From contig NZ_BCWY01000050.1 of assembly GCF_001894825.1 (NCBI RefSeq), positions 1 through 64,000 on the forward strand: DNA of 64,000 bases, in the 5' to 3' direction. Below are positions 25,632 to 35,605 of the stretch, one piece after another. The stretch is from Rhodococcus jostii NBRC 16295. Its GTDB lineage: Bacteria; Actinomycetota; Actinomycetes; Mycobacteriales; Mycobacteriaceae. Position 1 is the first letter of the stretch. Each line of letters opens with the position of its first letter. The notes beneath the pieces are model-generated. The model saw nothing but the letters and a program-made list of their open reading frames with translations, did no database searches and was not told where the DNA came from. Made by a program: the position numbers and the translations under genes.

Positions 25632-26741
25632 ATGAACAGTGATGTGGACGTGGCCGTGATCGGCGCGGGACAGGCAGGGCTCTCCGCTGCCTATTATCTG
25701 CGCCGGTTCGGGGTGGAACCGGAGTCGGGATTCGTGGTTCTCGATCACGCGCCGGGGCCCGGTGGCGCGTGGCAGTTCCGGTGGCCGTCGCTGACGCTGA
25801 GCACCGTCAACGGTGTCCACGACCTCCCGGGCCTCGGGTTCGCCGAGACGGTCGGTGTCGATCCGGGCGACCCCGAGGCCGCACTGGTGCACGCCGCGAA
25901 GGCGGTTCCCCAGTACTTCGCGACCTACGAGAAGCAGTTCGGGTTGCCGGTACACCGGCCCGTGCACACGCGGGTGGTGTGCGCACGCGGCGAGCGTCTG
26001 CGGATCGAAACCGACCGCGGCGCCGTGACGGTGCGCGGCCTGATCAACGCCACGGGCACGTGGGAGCGCCCGTTCATTCCGCGGTACCCCGGCGCCGAAT
26101 CGTTCACCGGCCGCCAGGTGCACACCAAGGACTACTCGTCGGCGAAGGACTTCGCGGGGCAGCACGTTCTCGTCGTCGGCGGCGGCATCTCGGCGGTGCA
26201 GTTGCTGGACGAGATCTCCCGTGTCACCACCACCACGTGGGTGACGCGGCGGGAACCCGAGTTCCGGGACGAGCCGTTCACACCCGAGATCGGCCGCGCC
26301 GCCGTCGCTCTCGTCGAGAATCGGGTGCGCCGCGGCCTGCCGCCGGGGTCGGTGGTGTCGGTGACAGGTCTGCCGGTGACGCCGGCGATCCGCGCCGCCC
26401 GTGAACGCGGGGTGCTGGCGCGGCAACCGATGTTCAGCGGGATCACCCCGGACGGCGTGCGGTGGGCCGACGGCCGCGAACTGAAGGTCGATGTGATCTT
26501 GTGGTGCACGGGGTTTCGCAGTTCCCTCGATCACCTCGCTCCGTTGCGTCTGCGCGGGCCGGGCGGCGGAATCACGATGACGGGACGCCTGGCCACCCAG
26601 GTGGCGTCGGATCCGCGGATCCATCTCGTGGGCTACGGCCCGTCGTCGTCGACGATCGGCGCGAACCGGGCCGGGCAGGCCGCGGCCCGCGAACTCACCC
26701 GCCACCTGAGCCTGCCGACAGGATCGGCGCCGGTTACTTGA
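25632..26741 (+). CDS. FAD-dependent NAD(P)-binding oxidoreductase
   Basis: 369 aa. First Rossmann motif VAVIGAGQAGLSAAYYLRR (FAD), FMO-like LINATGTWERPFIPRYPG, second nucleotide-binding motif VLVVGGGISAVQLLDE, and C-terminal DVILWCTGFRSSLDHLAPL, as in flavin-containing monooxygenase/thioredoxin-reductase-like proteins. Likely oxidises a small substrate or regulates redox; substrate unknown. ATG 25632 follows a GA-rich stretch; an in-frame GTG 24 bases upstream is possible. Its 3' end overlaps the converging lipase gene by 8 bases. Confidence 0.85.
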   Translation: MNSDVDVAVIGAGQAGLSAAYYLRRFGVEPESGFVVLDHAPGPGGAWQFRWPSLTLSTVNGVHDLPGLGFAETVGVDPGDPEAALVHAAKAVPQYFATYEKQFGLPVHRPVHTRVVCARGERLRIETDRGAVTVRGLINATGTWERPFIPRYPGAESFTGRQVHTKDYSSAKDFAGQHVLVVGGGISAVQLLDEISRVTTTTWVTRREPEFRDEPFTPEIGRAAVALVENRVRRGLPPGSVVSVTGLPVTPAIRAARERGVLARQPMFSGITPDGVRWADGRELKVDVILWCTGFRSSLDHLAPLRLRGPGGGITMTGRLATQVASDPRIHLVGYGPSSSTIGANRAGQAAARELTRHLSLPTGSAPVT

Positions 26742-27855
26742 TCAGGGACGCGATGAACGCGGCCTGGTCGGGACCGGCCTGGTACATGCTGCCGAAGTGA
26801 CCACCGGAGTACACCCGGTAGTCGAGATCCGTACCGGCCGTCCGCATCTCGGAGACGAGCTTCTCCGTCAGCGGGAGCGGCACCGACGCGTCGGTGACCC
26901 CCTGCACCAGCAGCAGCGGACGGTCGTAACCCGCGACCGGAACCTCGAGGTATTCGCGTAGCGCGTCCTGCAGCGCCGGGACGTCGAGTGCCCGCGACAG
27001 CATCTGCGCCACCGACACGGTACCGGTCATGGCCGCGAACTGCCGGAACGGCACTTCGGGGGCCGCGTCCACGAACTGCTTGCCGACCGGGGTGAGGTAG
27101 CTGTCGATGTCGAGTTGCGGGTACGCGTCCCGGACCCCGGCGATCAGGTACGACATGTACACGGTGAGACCGGCGAGACCTTGCGGCGGAAACCAGGGTC
27201 CACTCCAGTTCGACACCATCTCGATGTTCGACGGCACACCGTTCGCGACGGCCCCGCGGTAGTCGAGTTCCGGCGCGTACGTGGTGGCGGCGTGCGCCGC
27301 GAACACCGCGGCCTGCCCGCCCTCGGACAGTCCGACGACCATCCACGTGGCGGACAGGTCGGGGTCGACCGCCCTGGCTGCGCGCACGGAGTCGACGACG
27401 CTGCGTCCGGCGACCTTCCCGTCGAGATACGGCGGGACACCGGGGGTGCCCAGGCCCACGTAGTCGGTGGCGGCCACGGCGTACCCGAGTTGCAGCCAGC
27501 TGCTCACGTAGTCCGAGGACTGGGGGTCGACCCCCGTGACCGAGGGAGCATCGGCGTCGGAGTTCCCGACCGTGCCGTGTGCCCACGCGATGACGGGCCA
27601 GCCTCCGGGAGGTGGTGCACCGGCCGGCACGAACAGCATCCCCGTGCACGGGGTGATGCCGTGGCGGTCGGTCGTCAGGTAGGTCATCCGGTACGCGCTG
27701 CCGGTGCCGCGCAGCCAGAGTTCGGCCGGCAACTCGGACGAGTCGACGACGGCGCCGGGGGTCGATCCGGCCCGCAGAGGATCCGCACCGACAGTTGGTG
27801 CCCACAGCACGCTGACCAGTGCGAGCAACGCCACGATGCGCCACCACCTCCGCAC
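26734..27855 (-). CDS. Secretory lipase family protein (secreted)
   Basis: 373 aa. Classical signal peptide (MRRWWRIVALLALVSVLWAPTVGA) without lipobox. Alpha/beta hydrolase with WPVIAWAHGTVGNSDADAPS, VAATDYVGLGTPGVPPYL, nucleophile elbow GLSEGG, acid region QGVTDASVPL and His in SGGHFGSMY. Paralogue of the lipoprotein lipase at 17809-19056: the HGT, TDYxGLGT and G-S-GG motifs are in the same order. Probably exported esterase/lipase. Confidence 0.87.
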   Translation of the reverse strand: MRRWWRIVALLALVSVLWAPTVGADPLRAGSTPGAVVDSSELPAELWLRGTGSAYRMTYLTTDRHGITPCTGMLFVPAGAPPPGGWPVIAWAHGTVGNSDADAPSVTGVDPQSSDYVSSWLQLGYAVAATDYVGLGTPGVPPYLDGKVAGRSVVDSVRAARAVDPDLSATWMVVGLSEGGQAAVFAAHAATTYAPELDYRGAVANGVPSNIEMVSNWSGPWFPPQGLAGLTVYMSYLIAGVRDAYPQLDIDSYLTPVGKQFVDAAPEVPFRQFAAMTGTVSVAQMLSRALDVPALQDALREYLEVPVAGYDRPLLLVQGVTDASVPLPLTEKLVSEMRTAGTDLDYRVYSGGHFGSMYQAGPDQAAFIASLIK

Positions 27856-27948
27856 TACTCAACGGTAGCTGGGCGGGGGTGGCGCAGTACTGTGAATCGT
27901 CCACCCGCAGGGGAAGGGCGGACGAAACAGACGGGGAGCAGAAAAGAC

Positions 27949-29442
27949 ATGAGCGACGACGGCCCGATCCTGGCTCCCGGCGACACGTGCTGGCAGGTTG
28001 CCCACGCCGATCGTCTCGCGTGCATCGTCGACGCGGCCGACTACTTCCGCCACGCCAAGTCCGCGATGCTGCAGGCCCGCCGGCGCATCATCCTGATCGG
28101 CTGGGACTTCGACACGAGGATCAAGTTCGAACCGCACGAGAAGACGCTCGACGGCCCGAATCGGCTCGGCAAGTTCCTGGCGTGGCTGACGCGGGAACGC
28201 CCGGATCTGGAGATCTACCTGCTCAAGTGGAACATCGGCGCGTTCGCCGCGATCGGGCGCGGCATGACGCCGATCTTCGTGGTGAACTGGGTGACGGACC
28301 GCCGCCTGCACTTCGAACTCGACGCCGCCCACCCGGTCGGCTCGGCGCACCACCAGAAGATCGTCGTCATCGACGACGCGCTCGCCTTCTGCGGCGGCAT
28401 CGACATGACCGTCGACCGGTGGGACACCCCGGAGCACCGGGACGACAACCATTACCGCACCCAGCCGAACGGCAACCGATACGGGCCGTGGCACGACGCG
28501 ACCACCGCGGTCGACGGGAAGGCGGCGAAGGCCATCGGCGAACTCGCCCGCACCCGGTGGAAGGCGGCCACGGGCCGGGAACTCGCGCCGGTCGACGAGG
28601 TCGTCGGGAGGACGCCGTGGCCGGAAGGGCTGGAGCCGACGATGCGCTCCGTCGACGTGGGCGTCGCCCGCACGCTGCCGGAACTCGCCGATCGCGACGA
28701 GGTCCGGGAGATCGAGGCGCTGTATCTGGCGGCGATCGCCGGCGCCGAGCGGTCGCTGTACATCGAGAGCCAGTACCTGGCGTCGCGCACCCTCGCCGAG
28801 GCGATTGCCGCGCGCCTGCGCGAGCCGGACGGTCCGGAGATCGTCCTGGTGCTGCCGCGCAACGCCGACGGCTGGCTCGAGCAGAAGGCGATGGACGGCG
28901 CGCGCCGCCGGTTGCTGCACCTGCTGTGGAGGGCCGACGCCGGGAACCGGCTCGGGGTGTACTACCCCGTCACGGCGGGCGGCGAACCGATCTACGTCCA
29001 CGCCAAGGTGCTGGTGATGGACGACCGGTTGCTGCGCGTGGGCTCGTCGAACCTCAACAACCGTTCGATGGGGTTCGACACGGAATGCGACCTGGCGGTC
29101 GAGGTCACCGCGGACACGGCGAACGGCGACCAGCTGCGGCGGACCATCCTCGGCATTCGCCGTCAGCTCGTGTGCGAGCATCTCGGGGTCCCGGCCGCGC
29201 AGTTCGAGGCCACCCTCGCCGAGACCTCCTCGCTACTGCGCACCGTCGAGGCCTTGCGGGGCGGTGGCCGAACCCTGGAGAAGTTCGAGCCGGACACGGT
29301 CGAGGACGAGGACAGCCCGCTGGCGGAAAACGAACTGATGGATCCCGAACGCACACCTCCGAGTCTCTGGGAGCGAACCAACCGGGTCCGGTTGCGGCGC
29401 AGGGTGATCCGGCGTCAGAAGGCGGCAGGTTCGGTGCCGTAG
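27949..29442 (+). CDS. Phospholipase D family protein
   Basis: 497 aa, cytoplasmic by sequence. Two HKD motifs: HHQKIVVIDDALAFCGGIDMT and VHAKVLVMDDRLLRVGSSNLNNRS, each with the downstream Gly-Gly/Ser-Ser and Asp/Asn context of catalytic PLD or cardiolipin-synthase-like enzymes. C-terminal tail is acidic then basic. Probably transfers phosphatidyl groups or hydrolyses phosphodiesters in lipids. ATG 27949 after GGGGAGCA. Its 3' end overlaps the converging hemerythrin-type gene by 28 bases. Confidence 0.9.
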   Translation: MSDDGPILAPGDTCWQVAHADRLACIVDAADYFRHAKSAMLQARRRIILIGWDFDTRIKFEPHEKTLDGPNRLGKFLAWLTRERPDLEIYLLKWNIGAFAAIGRGMTPIFVVNWVTDRRLHFELDAAHPVGSAHHQKIVVIDDALAFCGGIDMTVDRWDTPEHRDDNHYRTQPNGNRYGPWHDATTAVDGKAAKAIGELARTRWKAATGRELAPVDEVVGRTPWPEGLEPTMRSVDVGVARTLPELADRDEVREIEALYLAAIAGAERSLYIESQYLASRTLAEAIAARLREPDGPEIVLVLPRNADGWLEQKAMDGARRRLLHLLWRADAGNRLGVYYPVTAGGEPIYVHAKVLVMDDRLLRVGSSNLNNRSMGFDTECDLAVEVTADTANGDQLRRTILGIRRQLVCEHLGVPAAQFEATLAETSSLLRTVEALRGGGRTLEKFEPDTVEDEDSPLAENELMDPERTPPSLWERTNRVRLRRRVIRRQKAAGSVP

Positions 29443-30089
29443 ATGCGCCGGTAGTCCTTGCGGAATGCCCGCCGGCCCAGCACGGACCATGCCAGCCTGG
29501 CCGCGAAGGGCATCTCCGACAAGAACATTCGCCGCTCCCCGGGTGTCGCTCCGTGCAGGATGAAGCCGAGGAACACGAGCAGCCGGTCCTGGGGGATCGA
29601 CGCGCGGCCACGATCGCCCATCTCCTGCCATTCGGCGAGGGTCATGAACTGTTCCGCCATCGGGAGGATGCGCTGCTCCTCCTCGCCGAGGTGCTCGTCG
29701 AGCGCCGCGGACAGAGCGGTCAGCGTCTTGGCCAGCGGTTCGCCGTCCACGGCCGCCGTCGTGAACCGGGCGCCCTGCGACTGCGCCCGGGACAGCAGTT
29801 CCGCGATGCGTTCGTGCTGCTCCTCCATCCGCAGCACCAGAGCCGCATCGGTGGGCGCGCGGTCGAGCAGCTTCGGCCACAGCAGGTCGTCCTCGCTCGT
29901 GTGGTGGTGGTGCAGGGCGGTGGCGAGCTCCTCGAAATAGGTCACCACCACCGCGGCGCGGTCGGTGTCACCGGAGGGAACACGGCGGACGAGTGCAGGC
30001 AGCGCGGCGAACTGCCTGCGGAAGCAGTTGTGGACCACCACCATCTCGCGGGTGTCGGGGCGGGTCGTGTGAGCAGTTGACGTTGTCAT
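29415..30089 (-). CDS. Hemerythrin HHE-domain protein
   Basis: 224 aa, helical. Metal-ligand pattern of HHE cation-binding proteins: VVHNCFRRQFAAL, ALHHHHTSEDDLLWPKLL, MEEQHERIAELL and LDEHLGEEEQRILPMAEQFM. Probably binds a di-iron centre and O2, NO or another small ligand. ATG 30089 preferred; a longer frame exists but lacks a ribosome-binding site. Divergent from the SARP-type regulator with only 67 bases between starts, so the direct repeats there could control both. Confidence 0.82.
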   Translation of the reverse strand: MTTSTAHTTRPDTREMVVVHNCFRRQFAALPALVRRVPSGDTDRAAVVVTYFEELATALHHHHTSEDDLLWPKLLDRAPTDAALVLRMEEQHERIAELLSRAQSQGARFTTAAVDGEPLAKTLTALSAALDEHLGEEEQRILPMAEQFMTLAEWQEMGDRGRASIPQDRLLVFLGFILHGATPGERRMFLSEMPFAARLAWSVLGRRAFRKDYRRIYGTEPAAF

Positions 30090-30111
30090 GCAATCAGGGT
30101 CGGTTCGGCGT

Positions 30112-30140
30112 CTTGGAGAGCACTTGGAAGCCACTAGTGC
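30112..30140. promoter_or_regulatory. 11-bp-period direct repeats, candidate SARP operator
   Basis: Heptamers CTTGGAG (30112-30118) and CTTGGAA (30123-30129) with a 4-base spacer, then a degenerate third copy CTAGTGC (30134-30140) in phase. SARP/AfsR-type DNA-binding domains are known to recognise direct heptamers on an 11-bp period. The array lies directly upstream of the SARP-type gene start at 30157 and in the divergent promoter of the HHE gene. An overlapping inverted repeat AGCACT (30119-30124)/AGTGCT (30136-30141) offers an alternative reading. Confidence 0.45.
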
Positions 30141-30156
30141 TTACGCTTGCGGGACG

Positions 30157-33100
30157 ATGGTGCGGATTCGAGTACTCGGGACGCTCGAGGCGGAGGACGA
30201 AGCGGGGGCGGTGGACCTCGGCGGCCCCCGCCAGCGGGCCGTGCTCGCACTCCTGCTCGTCGCGCGCGGCGCTGTGGTTCCCGTAGACAGGCTCGTCGAC
30301 GACCTCTGGCACGGCGCTCCCCCGCCGCGGGCTGTCGGTGCACTTCAGGCGTACATTTCGAACCTGCGACGTGCCCTCGAACCGCATCGTGCTCCGCGGG
30401 CGGACTCCACCGTCCTGGTGAGCCGGGCCCCCGGTTACGCGCTCATCCTGCCCACGTCCGGTGTCGACGCGTGGGAGTTCGAGAATCTGATCCGCTCGGC
30501 CGGCGCCGACACGGCGCGAACCGATCTCGAACGGGCACTGAGCCTGTGGCGCGGGCCGGCGTTCGCCGAGGTGGCCGGTGAGCAGTGGGCTCTCACCGAG
30601 ATCGCGCGGCTCGAGGAACTGCGGGTGGTGGCCCGCGAACGTCTGGTGACCGCCGCCCTCGCGGCCGGCGACGCCGCCGGCGCAGCGCTCGACGCGCAGG
30701 CCCTCAGCCGGGAACACCCGCTCCGGGAAGAGGGGTGGCGGTTGCTGGCACTGGCCTTGCACCGAGGCGGGCGGCAGGCGGACGCCCTGGCCGCGTTGCG
30801 CGAAGCCCGCAACCGGTTGGCCGGCGAACTCGGTCTCGACCCCGGTCCGGGGCTGACCGAACTCGAACGCCAGATCCTCACCGGCACCGTCCCGTCCGCA
30901 CCCGTCCCCGAGCACGCGGGCGTCCCCGTCGACACCACCCCGTCCCCGCTGTTCCTCGGCCGCACCGAGGAGTTGACCACCCTGACCGCGCTGACGACCG
31001 CCCCCGGCACCCCCGTGGTTCTCCTGGGCGGCGACGCCGGATCAGGAAAATCGTCGCTGTTGCGCCGGTTCCGCCGGACACTGGACGCCGCCGGCTGGCA
31101 GGTGGCGGTGGGACGCTGCCCCGAAGTGGACGGCGCCCCGCCGGCCTGGGCGTGGGTGGAGATCCTGCGGGCACTGCGCGAGACGGTCGACCCCGGCGCC
31201 GAGGCGGCAGCGCTCGCACCGCTGCTCTCCGACGACCGTTCGCACTCGGCGCGGGCGGATGCGCCCAGCGGCCGTTTCCTCCTGCACCGGGCCGTCGCCG
31301 ACTACCTCGGGACCGTCCGCGATCACGGCCCTCTCGCCGTCGTCCTCGACGACGTCCACCGCGCCGACGAGGACACCCTGTCGATCCTGGTGCGGCTGGC
31401 GCAGCAGCGGCCGCCGATCCTGCTGATCCTCGCGTTCCGCCCGGACGAGGTGGACGCGAAACTGGAGAACTGTTTCGCCGATCTCGCGTCGCTGCAGCCG
31501 ACGCGCATCCGCCTGAACGGTCTCGGACCGGAGGATTCGGCGGAGCTGATCCGGCAGGTGTCGGGTCGCGACCCCGACCCCGACACCCTCCACGCACTTG
31601 CCGACCGGACCGGCGGCAATCCGTTCTACCTGCAGGAGAGCGCGCGACTCCTGGACAGCGAGGGCGAACTGGTGGCCACGTCGGAGGTCCCCGAAGGGGT
31701 CCGGGACGTCCTGCGCCGGCGGATCGCCCGCCTCCCCGAACTTGCCGTCTCCGTCCTGCGGCTCGCCGCGGTCGTGGGCCGCGAATCCGACATCGACGTC
31801 CTCACCCGCGCCGCCGAGGTCGACGAGGACACCGTCTTCGACGCGCTGGAATCCGGGGTGATCGCCGGGTTGCTCGGCGAACCGCGCGCCGGGACCGTGC
31901 GATTCACTCACGCCCTCGTCCGCGACACCCTCTACTCCGATCTCACCCGGCTCCGCAGAAGCCGCTGGCACGCCCGGGTCGGGGCGGCCCTCGAGGAGTT
32001 GCGGCCGCACGACGTCGCGGCTCTGGCCCACCATTTCACCGAGGCGCTGTCCGCGACGACCGCACGGCAGGCGCTCGACCACAACGTCGCGGCCGCAGCG
32101 CAGGCGGCCGACCGCTACGCCCACGATGCGGAGATCGGTTTCCTCGACAACGCGCTTCGGGCGGCCGACCGGTTGCCTCCGGACGCATCCGCATCCGTGG
32201 ACGAGCGGGTCGAACTCCTCACCGAGCTGAGCCGCACGCAACTGGCCGCCGGCAGCGGACTGGCCGGGTCGCGCTCGCGGAACCGGGCTCTCGCGATCGC
32301 CCGGGACGCGGGCCGCACCGATCTCGCGATCCGGGCGCTCGCGTTCGTCGATACCCCGACCCCGTGGATCAATCGGCGCTACGGCGCAGTGGACGCGGCT
32401 GTGGTGGAGCAGATCGAGACGCTGCTGCGGGACGAGGACCTGGAACCGGCGATGCGGTGCCGGCTGCTGGTGACGCTCGTTCACGAGATCGGGGCGGAGG
32501 ACCACGAGCGCACCGGTTCCGCCGTCCGGGAGGCGGAAGCCCTCGCCCGTGACCTGGACGATCCGGTGCTGCTCGGGCTGGTACTCAGCGCCGTCCACGC
32601 CGGCACCGGATCGCCGACCAGCACGCTCGGCGACCACGTGATCGGTGACGAGTTGCTCCGGATCGGTGACGAGACGCAGCTCCCCGTGTTCACCATGCTG
32701 GGCCACCACCTGCTGGCCGAAATCGCGTCCGGCAACGGTGACATCCCGGCGATCGAGCATCACATGAGCATCCAGTCGGAGTTGGCGGACCGATACCGGT
32801 TCCAGCAGGCGCAGGCGACCCGGCAGATGAGCCGTGCGATGGTCGCGCACCTCACCGGGGATCTGGACGCGGCGGAGCAGCACTACGTGCGCGGACACGA
32901 ACTGATGACCCGGGCGGGTCTCGACGCGGACAGCGTCTTCGCACTGTCGGTGTTCACGCTGCGGCTCACCGAGGGTCGCGTCGGCGAACTCGAGCCCGTG
33001 ATCGCGACCATCGACAGCGCTGCGGCCGACGTGATCGTCGACCTGCACGCCCTCACCCTTCTCGCCAACGGCAAGCCGGATCGGGCCCGGGAGGTGCGGC

Positions 33101-33444
33101 GCGACCACCGTCCGGTCCGCCGCGACTTCTTCCATTCGCTGATGATGTCGCTGCGCGGCATCGTCGTCGCGGGTCTGGGTGAGCGGGGGGAAGCGGAGTC
33201 GGTGTACACGGAGCTGAGCCCGTACAGCGGACAGATCGGCGGCGGCGACACGGCGGCGTTCGTAGTGGGCCCCGTCGACACGATCCTCGGCGACCTCGCG
33301 CTGCTCCTCGGCCGTCCCGAGGAGGCCCGCACGCACTACGCTGCCGCGCTCGCACTGGCCGAACGCTGCGGCTGCCCGGCCTGGGTGGCGGCCGCCCGCA
33401 CCCGGGTGACCACCCACCCAAGCGAGTTCCAAGTGGACCACTAG
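30157..33444 (+). CDS. AfsR/SARP-type transcriptional regulator with BTAD and AAA ATPase
   Basis: 1095 aa. N-terminal winged-helix OmpR-like DNA-binding domain (1-90: RIRVLGTLEAE, LGGPRQRAVLALLL, AVGALQAYISNLRRAL), bacterial transcriptional activation domain BTAD (about 95-245), linker, then a STAND/AAA ATPase with Walker A GGDAGSGKSSLLRRF (about residue 290) and Walker B LAVVLDDVHRADEDTL, and a long TPR-like C-terminal half. No C-terminal LuxR helix-turn-helix is seen. Such proteins activate specialised metabolism or stress genes in response to ATP-dependent oligomerisation. The MMPL transporter 55 bases downstream is a likely target or co-transcribed gene. Confidence 0.92.
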   Translation: MVRIRVLGTLEAEDEAGAVDLGGPRQRAVLALLLVARGAVVPVDRLVDDLWHGAPPPRAVGALQAYISNLRRALEPHRAPRADSTVLVSRAPGYALILPTSGVDAWEFENLIRSAGADTARTDLERALSLWRGPAFAEVAGEQWALTEIARLEELRVVARERLVTAALAAGDAAGAALDAQALSREHPLREEGWRLLALALHRGGRQADALAALREARNRLAGELGLDPGPGLTELERQILTGTVPSAPVPEHAGVPVDTTPSPLFLGRTEELTTLTALTTAPGTPVVLLGGDAGSGKSSLLRRFRRTLDAAGWQVAVGRCPEVDGAPPAWAWVEILRALRETVDPGAEAAALAPLLSDDRSHSARADAPSGRFLLHRAVADYLGTVRDHGPLAVVLDDVHRADEDTLSILVRLAQQRPPILLILAFRPDEVDAKLENCFADLASLQPTRIRLNGLGPEDSAELIRQVSGRDPDPDTLHALADRTGGNPFYLQESARLLDSEGELVATSEVPEGVRDVLRRRIARLPELAVSVLRLAAVVGRESDIDVLTRAAEVDEDTVFDALESGVIAGLLGEPRAGTVRFTHALVRDTLYSDLTRLRRSRWHARVGAALEELRPHDVAALAHHFTEALSATTARQALDHNVAAAAQAADRYAHDAEIGFLDNALRAADRLPPDASASVDERVELLTELSRTQLAAGSGLAGSRSRNRALAIARDAGRTDLAIRALAFVDTPTPWINRRYGAVDAAVVEQIETLLRDEDLEPAMRCRLLVTLVHEIGAEDHERTGSAVREAEALARDLDDPVLLGLVLSAVHAGTGSPTSTLGDHVIGDELLRIGDETQLPVFTMLGHHLLAEIASGNGDIPAIEHHMSIQSELADRYRFQQAQATRQMSRAMVAHLTGDLDAAEQHYVRGHELMTRAGLDADSVFALSVFTLRLTEGRVGELEPVIATIDSAAADVIVDLHALTLLANGKPDRAREVRRDHRPVRRDFFHSLMMSLRGIVVAGLGERGEAESVYTELSPYSGQIGGGDTAAFVVGPVDTILGDLALLLGRPEEARTHYAAALALAERCGCPAWVAAARTRVTTHPSEFQVDH

Positions 33445-33499
33445 CCGCCGGGCGCACAGTCGGAGGCGACAGAACACCCCTGCTTCCGGAGGCGCCCCC

Positions 33500-35605
33500 A
33501 TGAGTTCCCTGCTCGCGCGCCTCGGCGCGGCCGCCGCCGCCCACCCCTGGCGAGTGATCGTCACCTGGCTGACACTCCTCGTTCTGGTGTTCGCCGCCGC
33601 GTCGGCCTTCGGTGGCACCAACCACGACGACTACAACGTGCCCGGTCTGCCGTCGCAGGAGGGGACGACTCTGCTGAGTGACCGGTTCCCCGAGATGTCC
33701 GGGGCCGACGCACGGGTGGTCGTGCACTCCGACGACGGACCACTCGACCCCGCCGTTCTCACCGACCTCGGCAGCAGACTGGCGGACGTGAACGGTGTCA
33801 GTACCGTGTCGCCGCCGCGCCTGTCCCAGGATTCCGACACGGCCGTGATCAGCCTCAACTACCGCATCCCGGTGACCGACTTCCACGGCAGTGAGGGGGT
33901 CGACGCGCTCGACGCCGCGGTGGCCGACACGCAGGCGCGGGGACTGCAGGTGGAACTCGGCGGGCAGGTGCCGGAGAACATCTCCAAGCCGTCGGGCACC
34001 GCCGAGGCGGTGGGCATGATCCTGGCGCTGATCATCCTCGTGTTCGCGTTCGGTTCCGTCGTGGCCGCCGGACTGCCCCTGGCCGTGGCGCTCGTCGGCG
34101 TCGGCATCGGGTCGGGGCTCATCACGATTCTGGCCGCGTTCACCAGCATCAGCACCATCGCACCGACCATCGCCACGATGGTCGGCATCGGCGTCGGGAT
34201 CGACTATGCGCTGCTGCTCGTCACCCGGTACACCGAAGGGTTGCGGTCCGGGATGTCCGTCCGGGACGCCGTCGCGGCCGCCAACTCCACCGCCGGGGCG
34301 TCCGTCGTCTTCGCGGGCACCACCGTCCTCGTCTCCCTGTTCGGACTACGACTGTCCGGGCTGCCGATGTACGCATCGTTCGGGTACGCCACGTTCGCGA
34401 TGGTCGGCATCGTGATGCTCACCTCGGTCACGCTGGTGCCCGCGCTGTGCGGGCTCGCGGGCACCCGGGTGCTCGGCACGCGGTCCCGTGCCCGGGCCGA
34501 ACGGCACAGCACGTCGCCGCTGACCGAACGGTGGGCGATCCGGGTGAGCCGCCGGCCGTGGCTGTGGGCACTGACGGCGCTCGGGGTGCTGCTGCTCCTG
34601 GCCGCGCCGGTACTCGGTATGCGGACGTGGCCGCAGGACGCCGGCAGCGCACCGGCCGCCCACACGATCCGGCAGGCCTACGATCTCATCGACGCCGAGT
34701 TCGGACCCGGCGCCAACGGCCCTCTGTTGGTGGCAATCGACCTGAACAAGGTTCCGGCAGCCGAACTTCCGTCGATCGCACGAAACCTCGCCGCCGAACC
34801 CGGGGTGGCGTCGGTGTCCCCGGTCCTGATGAACTCCGACTCGACTGCCGCACTCGTCTCGGTGCAGCCGACCACCGGTCCCAGCGACCCCCGCAGCACC
34901 GAACTGCTCGAGCGGATCCGGTCCGAGGCCGCCGACGGCGTCCACGTCACCGGCCTCACCGCGATGTTCGCCGACATCTCCGCCCGCCTCGCGGAACGAC
35001 TGTGGCTGGTGATCGCGTTCGTCGTCGCGCTGTCGGTGGTGATGCTCACGTTCGTGTTCCGTGCGCCGGTGGTCGCGGTGAAGGCGGCCGTCATGAACCT
35101 GCTGTCCGTCGCAGCCGCCTACGGGGTGATGGTGATGGTGTTCCAATGGGGTTGGGGCGCGGAACTACTCGGCCTCCCGCACGCGCTGCCCGTATCCAGT
35201 TGGGTGCCGATCCTGATGTTCACCATCCTGTTCGGACTGTCGATGGACTACGAGGTGTTCCTGCTCTCCCGGGTGCGCGAACGCTGGCTCGACACGGGTG
35301 ACTCGCATCGGAGCGTCGTCGAGGGTCTGGCGTCGACGGGGCGGGTGATCACCAGCGCGGCGGCGATCATGGTCGCGGTGTTCGCGGGGTTCGCGCTCGA
35401 CGGGGACGTGACCGTGAAGATGATGGGCGTCGGTCTCGCGACCGCGGTCTTCATCGACGCCACGATCGTGCGGATGGTGCTGGTCCCGTCGACGATGTAC
35501 CTGCTGGGCAACGCCAACTGGTGGCGACCGGGCGGACACCGTGATTCGACACCGGACACCGACGCTACGTCCGCAGGCGTTTCACTTCCGCTTCGAGCGC
35601 GATGA
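33500..35605 (+). CDS. MMPL/RND-family transporter
   Basis: 701 aa. Two repeats of one helix, a periplasmic domain and five helices. Proton-relay Asp-Tyr pairs are present in both halves: GIDYALLLVTRYTEG and SMDYEVFLLSRVRE, the positions known in MmpL3. Start MSSLLARLGAAAAAHPWRVIVTWL. Members export lipids, siderophores or drugs; substrate not deducible. Follows the SARP-type regulator on the same strand. The 3' end overlaps the converging S74-domain gene by 41 bases. Confidence 0.9.
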   Translation: MSSLLARLGAAAAAHPWRVIVTWLTLLVLVFAAASAFGGTNHDDYNVPGLPSQEGTTLLSDRFPEMSGADARVVVHSDDGPLDPAVLTDLGSRLADVNGVSTVSPPRLSQDSDTAVISLNYRIPVTDFHGSEGVDALDAAVADTQARGLQVELGGQVPENISKPSGTAEAVGMILALIILVFAFGSVVAAGLPLAVALVGVGIGSGLITILAAFTSISTIAPTIATMVGIGVGIDYALLLVTRYTEGLRSGMSVRDAVAAANSTAGASVVFAGTTVLVSLFGLRLSGLPMYASFGYATFAMVGIVMLTSVTLVPALCGLAGTRVLGTRSRARAERHSTSPLTERWAIRVSRRPWLWALTALGVLLLLAAPVLGMRTWPQDAGSAPAAHTIRQAYDLIDAEFGPGANGPLLVAIDLNKVPAAELPSIARNLAAEPGVASVSPVLMNSDSTAALVSVQPTTGPSDPRSTELLERIRSEAADGVHVTGLTAMFADISARLAERLWLVIAFVVALSVVMLTFVFRAPVVAVKAAVMNLLSVAAAYGVMVMVFQWGWGAELLGLPHALPVSSWVPILMFTILFGLSMDYEVFLLSRVRERWLDTGDSHRSVVEGLASTGRVITSAAAIMVAVFAGFALDGDVTVKMMGVGLATAVFIDATIVRMVLVPSTMYLLGNANWWRPGGHRDSTPDTDATSAGVSLPLRAR

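Noticed and set aside
31042-33621. 859-codon minus-strand frame opposite the SARP-type regulator
   Set aside because: Shadow frame; the plus strand has Walker motifs and BTAD domain.
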